This document shows positions 5,475 to 8,092 of a stretch of DNA of 8,092 nucleotides, piece by piece. The notes under the pieces are model-generated. The model was not told where the DNA came from. It saw only the letters and a list, made by a program, of their open reading frames with translations, and searched no databases. Source of the stretch: an uncultured Oscillospiraceae bacterium (GTDB lineage Bacteria; Bacillota; Clostridia; Oscillospirales; Oscillospiraceae); contig CAKTLD010000090.1 in assembly GCA_934572445.1 (NCBI GenBank), positions 1 through 8,092 on the forward strand, read 5' to 3'. The position numbers and the translations under genes were made by a program. Numbering within the stretch: the first letter of the stretch is position 1; the number at the start of each line of letters is the position of its first letter.

Positions 5475-5766
5475 CAACAAGTGAAGAGCTTCAAACCTAT
5501 GACGGAGAGAAGTAACCAGCGCAGGCAAGCACAAAGAGAGTCCCGGGTGGTGTGATCGGGGCGGCGGACGGCTGGTGAATGGACTCCGGAGGGCGGACCG
5601 AACGGCGAAAGCCAAGTAGGGACCGACGGGTATCCCACCCGTTATCCATCGGGGCGCGTATGGTGGTGCGCGTAAGCGAGCGGGCGTTTTCAAAAACGTC
5701 AATTTGGGTGGTATCGCAGAAGTTTGATGACTTTTGTCCCATGTGTATGGGATGAAGGTCTTTTTT
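5475..5766 (+). promoter_or_regulatory. T-box riboswitch, UGG (Trp) specifier
   Basis: This leader of about 290 nt senses charging of a tRNA. Stem I: CGGAG (5503-5507) pairs with CTCCG (5584-5588), and CCAGC (5516-5520) with GCTGG (5571-5575). The specifier loop lies between them. Its 5' side holds AGTA (5511-5514), the conserved S-turn/loop-E element, and its 3' side reads TGAATGGA. In T-boxes the specifier codon sits just before the last purine of that strand, which gives TGG (5580-5582), tryptophan. A Stem III-like hairpin (ACGGGT/ACCCGT, 5626-5642) follows. The conserved T-box AATTTGGGTGGTATCGC (5701-5717) contains the UGGU bulge (5709-5712) that pairs with the NCCA end of uncharged tRNA. 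GGG (5706-5708) can pair with CCC (5738-5740) of the terminator's 5' arm to form the antiterminator. The specificity agrees with the downstream trpX-like gene. Confidence 0.93.
5729..5766 (+). terminator. Regulated T-box terminator
   Basis: A 14-bp stem (5729-5742 with 5747-5760, including G-U pairs) and a GTGT loop are followed by six T residues (5761-5766). It forms when tRNA-Trp is charged and the antiterminator is not stabilised, ending transcription about 80 nt before the trpX-like start codon. Confidence 0.9.
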
Positions 5767-5845
5767 CTTTATATTCCTCCTGTTCCGGCAAACCAGGACC
5801 TCATCTGCCGCCCAAGAATCAAACTTATATTTGGAGGAAACAAAA

Positions 5846-6880
5846 ATGAAAAACAACACGATGAAGAAGCTCCTGACCCTCGTCCTCGCCGGTGCGATGA
5901 CGCTCTCCCTGGCCGCGTGCGGCAGCAAAAGCGACGACAGCGGCGACGCCCAGCAGGGCGGCGAAGCGGATACCAAGACCTATAAGGTCGCCGTCATCAA
6001 GCAGCTTGACCACGCCTCGCTCGATGAGATCGCGAACGCCATCACCGCGCGTCTGGACGAGATCGCCGCGCAGAACAGCGTGACCATCGAGTATGAGGTC
6101 ACCTCGGGCCAAAACGATCAGACGATCTTAAAGCAGTTGTCCGACCAGGCCATCGCCGATCAGGTGGACGCCATCATCCCCATCGCCACCACCGCCGCGC
6201 AGATCGCCGCCCTTTCTGCCGAGGACACGAAGACCCCCGTGGTCTATGCCGCCATCTCCGATCCCGAAGCTGCAAAGCTCACCGGCATCGACTATGTGAC
6301 CGGCACGAGCGACGCGCTGAACACCGACTTCATCATGGACATGATGTTTGCCCAGAACCCGGACGTCGCCAAGGTCGGCCTGCTCTACTCCCTCTCCGAG
6401 CCCAACTCCACCAAGCCCATCGCTGACGCCAAGGCCTATCTGGACGACAAGGGCATCCCTTACGTTGAGCAGACCGCCAACACGAACGACGAGGTCGTCG
6501 CCGCCGCTTCCGCGCTGATCGCCGACGGTGTGGACGCCGTCTTCACCCCGACCGACAACGTCATCATGGCCGCCGAGCTCGCCATCTATGAAGACCTCGC
6601 CAAGAACGGCATTCCCCACTACACCGGCGCTGACTCCTTCGTCCGCAACGGCGCTTACGCCACCTGCGGCGTGAACTACACCGACCTCGGTACCAAGACC
6701 GCCGATCTCGCCTACTCCGCCATCACCGACGGTATGGACGGCATGGAGGACTACTACCTGATGGACGGCGGCATCATCACCGTCAACACCGACACCGCCG
6801 CGATGATCGGCAAGCAGGCCGAGTACTCCTGCTTCGACAGCATGGGCACCGTCGTCGAGGTCACGACCACCAAGGACTAA
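5846..6880 (+). CDS. trpX: Tryptophan ABC importer solute-binding lipoprotein (TrpX-like)
   Basis: This is a 344-residue protein. ATG 5846-5848 was chosen because GGAGG (5833-5837) lies 8 nt upstream; a longer TTG frame would start on top of that site. The N-terminus is a lipoprotein signal with lipobox LAAC, so the mature protein should be lipid-anchored at C25 on the outer face of the membrane. A Ser/Asp/Gly-rich linker follows, then the ABC_sub_bind type fold beginning YKVAVIKQLDHASLDEI. Typical later segments are IIPIATTAAQIA, TPVVYAAISDP and a DAVFTPTDN block. This family includes the streptococcal TrpX-type binding proteins that deliver Trp (or other aromatic amino acids) to a membrane permease. 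The Trp-specific T-box upstream and the permease and ATPase downstream support tryptophan as substrate. The protein contains no Trp residue. Substrate range could include tyrosine or phenylalanine. Confidence 0.9.
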   Translation: MKNNTMKKLLTLVLAGAMTLSLAACGSKSDDSGDAQQGGEADTKTYKVAVIKQLDHASLDEIANAITARLDEIAAQNSVTIEYEVTSGQNDQTILKQLSDQAIADQVDAIIPIATTAAQIAALSAEDTKTPVVYAAISDPEAAKLTGIDYVTGTSDALNTDFIMDMMFAQNPDVAKVGLLYSLSEPNSTKPIADAKAYLDDKGIPYVEQTANTNDEVVAAASALIADGVDAVFTPTDNVIMAAELAIYEDLAKNGIPHYTGADSFVRNGAYATCGVNYTDLGTKTADLAYSAITDGMDGMEDYYLMDGGIITVNTDTAAMIGKQAEYSCFDSMGTVVEVTTTKD

Positions 6881-6911
6881 GAAACATCACTTTCCCGCAA
6901 ATGAACTGCCT

Positions 6912-6937
6912 TTCCCCCGACTTTTTCGTCGGGGGAA
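6912..6937 (+). other. Intercistronic stem-loop between trpX- and trpY-like genes
   Basis: TTCCCCCGAC (6912-6921) and GTCGGGGGAA (6928-6937) form a 10-bp stem with a TTTTTC loop. No T-tract follows (ATTGG), so it is unlikely to be a full terminator. Such hairpins after binding-protein genes typically protect the upstream mRNA and give more binding protein than permease. Confidence 0.6.
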
Positions 6938-6961
6938 TTGGCCTGAAAGGAGAATTTCCCC

Positions 6962-7870
6962 ATGCTCATCATCACGCAGACCGCCCTTGAGCTGGGCTTT
7001 CTGTACGCGCTTGTCGCCATGGCGCTCTTTCTGAGCTATCGCATCCTCGACATCGCAGACCTGACGACCGACGGCTGCTTCGTCCTCGGCGCGGCCGTAT
7101 CCGTCACGCTGACGGCGGCGGGCCACCCTGTCCTCGCCATCTTTGCCGCGATGCTCGCCGGCGCTTGCGCGGGCTTTGTCACCGCGTTTCTGCAGACGAA
7201 GCTCGGCGTGCCGTCGATCCTCGCCGGTATCGTGACGAACACCGGCCTTTACACCGTCAACCTGATGGCGATGGGCTGGAAATCGAACCAGAGCCTGCTC
7301 GGCGGCGAGACGATCTTCACGATGCTGCGCGAGACCGGTATCGGCGGCGAGTGGTACGAGCTGCTGCTCGCGGCGGCGATCACCGTGCTCGCGGGCGTGC
7401 TGCTGCTTCTGTTCCTCGGCACGCGGCTGGGCCTCTCCATCCGCGCCACGGGCGATAACCCCGACATGGTGCGCGCCTCGTCCCTGAACCCCGCCTTCAC
7501 CATCACAGTGGGGCTGTGCCTTGCCAACATGCTCACGGCGCTCTCGGGCGCGATCGTGGGCCAGTATCAGAAGACCGTGGACATCAATTCCGGTACGGGC
7601 ATTGTCGTCATCGGTCTCGCCTGCCTCATTATCGGCGAAACGCTGCTTGGCCGCAGAACGGTCAGAAAGGGCGTTCTCGCCGTGATCCTCGGCTCGATCG
7701 TATACCGCTTCATTTATGCCGTCGTGTTCTACACAAAGATCGTGCCCGTCGAATGTCTCAAGCTCTTGACGGCGATCATCGTGGCGCTGGCCATCGCCGC
7801 GCCGAGCATCCGGAAATGGGCCGCGTTCCAAAAGCGCAAGCTGGCGGCAGGAAACAGGGAGGGCGTGTAA
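6962..7870 (+). CDS. trpY: Tryptophan ABC importer permease (TrpY-like)
   Basis: This is a 302-residue, strongly hydrophobic protein with about eight membrane segments, of the branched-chain-amino-acid-type permease family (BPD_transp_2). Characteristic stretches are the early LSYRILDIADLTTDGCFVLG, the cytoplasmic loop RLGLSIRATGDNPDMVRASS (about residues 157-176), which is the expected site of contact with the ATPase, and LANMLTALSGAIVGQYQ after it. The ATG at 6962 follows AGGAG at 9-nt spacing, 81 bp after the trpX-like stop. One base separates its TAA from the next ATG, indicating tight translational coupling to the ATPase gene. Unlike trpX it encodes three Trp residues (in GWKSN, GEWYE and RKWAA). 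Trp specificity is inferred from operon and T-box; the family as a whole also carries other substrates. Confidence 0.9.
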   Translation: MLIITQTALELGFLYALVAMALFLSYRILDIADLTTDGCFVLGAAVSVTLTAAGHPVLAIFAAMLAGACAGFVTAFLQTKLGVPSILAGIVTNTGLYTVNLMAMGWKSNQSLLGGETIFTMLRETGIGGEWYELLLAAAITVLAGVLLLLFLGTRLGLSIRATGDNPDMVRASSLNPAFTITVGLCLANMLTALSGAIVGQYQKTVDINSGTGIVVIGLACLIIGETLLGRRTVRKGVLAVILGSIVYRFIYAVVFYTKIVPVECLKLLTAIIVALAIAAPSIRKWAAFQKRKLAAGNREGV

Positions 7871-7871
7871 G

Positions 7872-8092
7872 ATGCTGGAAGTTAAAAATATCTCCAAGAC
7901 CTTTAACCCCGGCACCGTGAACGAAAAGAAGGCGCTCTCTTCCCTTTCGCTGCACTTGGATGAGGGCGACTTCGTCACCATCGTCGGCTCGAACGGTGCG
8001 GGCAAGTCGACGCTGTTCAACGCCATCGCGGGCAGCTTTTATGCCGACGAGGGCAGCATTTCGCTCGCGGGCAAGGACATCACCTTCATGCC
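7872..8092 (+). CDS. trpZ: Tryptophan ABC importer ATPase (TrpZ-like), 3' truncated by window
   Basis: The first 73 residues are present. The product begins MLEVKNISKTFNPGTVNEKK, followed by SLSLHLDEGDFVTIVGSNGAGKST, in which GSNGAGKST (about residues 39-47) is the Walker A nucleotide-binding loop. It then runs LFNAIAGSF and GSISLAGKDIT, the start of the ABC ATPase domain. The Q-loop, signature and Walker B lie outside the window. ATG 7872 has AGGGAGGG 8 nt upstream, inside the end of the permease gene. It energises import through the TrpY-like permease. Confidence 0.93.
   Translation, partial: MLEVKNISKTFNPGTVNEKKALSSLSLHLDEGDFVTIVGSNGAGKSTLFNAIAGSFYADEGSISLAGKDITFM

Noticed and set aside
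5497..5976. A 159-codon minus-strand frame across the T-box leader
   Set aside because: The region is explained by conserved T-box RNA elements on the plus strand, and the frame has no convincing ribosome site or protein family features.
6887..8026. A 379-codon minus-strand frame opposite the permease and ATPase genes
   Set aside because: It is antisense to clear TrpY-like and TrpZ-like coding sequence; the composition is Arg/Asp/Glu/His-heavy, as expected for the complement of GC-rich membrane-protein codons.
1..8092. CRISPR array or insertion sequence
   Set aside because: No regularly spaced direct repeats of CRISPR type, no transposase-like protein and no paired terminal inverted repeats with target duplication were seen.

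Overview
This GC-rich window, with strong G/C preference at third codon positions, most resembles a chromosomal segment of a gut-type Clostridia (Oscillospiraceae/Ruminococcaceae-like Bacillota). The pointers are a T-box riboswitch, a trpXYZ-type ABC importer, Gram-positive SLH surface-protein architecture with Listeria-Bacteroides repeats, strong GGAGG ribosome sites and consensus sigma-A promoters. The assignment is inference; no 16S or other taxonomic marker is present.

Layout. (1) 1-271: two tRNA-Ser genes (GCU and UGA anticodons) on the minus strand, behind a near-consensus promoter. (2) 306-410: a tiny minus-strand membrane-peptide ORF. (3) 440-1835: a minus-strand cell-surface protein gene with its own promoter and terminator. 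It has decayed: the signal peptide is out of frame with the body, and a Trp codon inside a repeat has become TGA. (4) 1907-2259: a promoter, a small Lar-like zinc-ribbon protein on the plus strand, and a bidirectional terminator. (5) 2264-5427: a minus-strand pair (a condensation/AATase-like acyltransferase followed by a DUF6320-like zinc-ribbon membrane protein), transcribed divergently from an HSL-family alpha/beta hydrolase. The acyltransferase promoter is built into an 8-bp inverted repeat that looks like an operator. (6) 5440-8092: a perfect-consensus promoter and a T-box leader with a UGG (Trp) specifier. These lead to a lipoprotein solute-binding protein (TrpX-like), a permease (TrpY-like) and the start of the ATPase (TrpZ-like), which runs off the window.

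How it works together. The right-hand operon is a tryptophan-scavenging importer. Uncharged tRNA-Trp should pair with the UGG specifier and the UGGU bulge of the T-box, prevent the terminator at 5729-5766 and switch on import. The TrpX-like binding protein contains no tryptophan at all, which suits a protein that must be made during Trp starvation. The central three genes look like an acyl-transfer/acyl-hydrolysis module with a membrane partner; its substrate cannot be read from the sequence. The left-hand surface protein is most simply a pseudogene.
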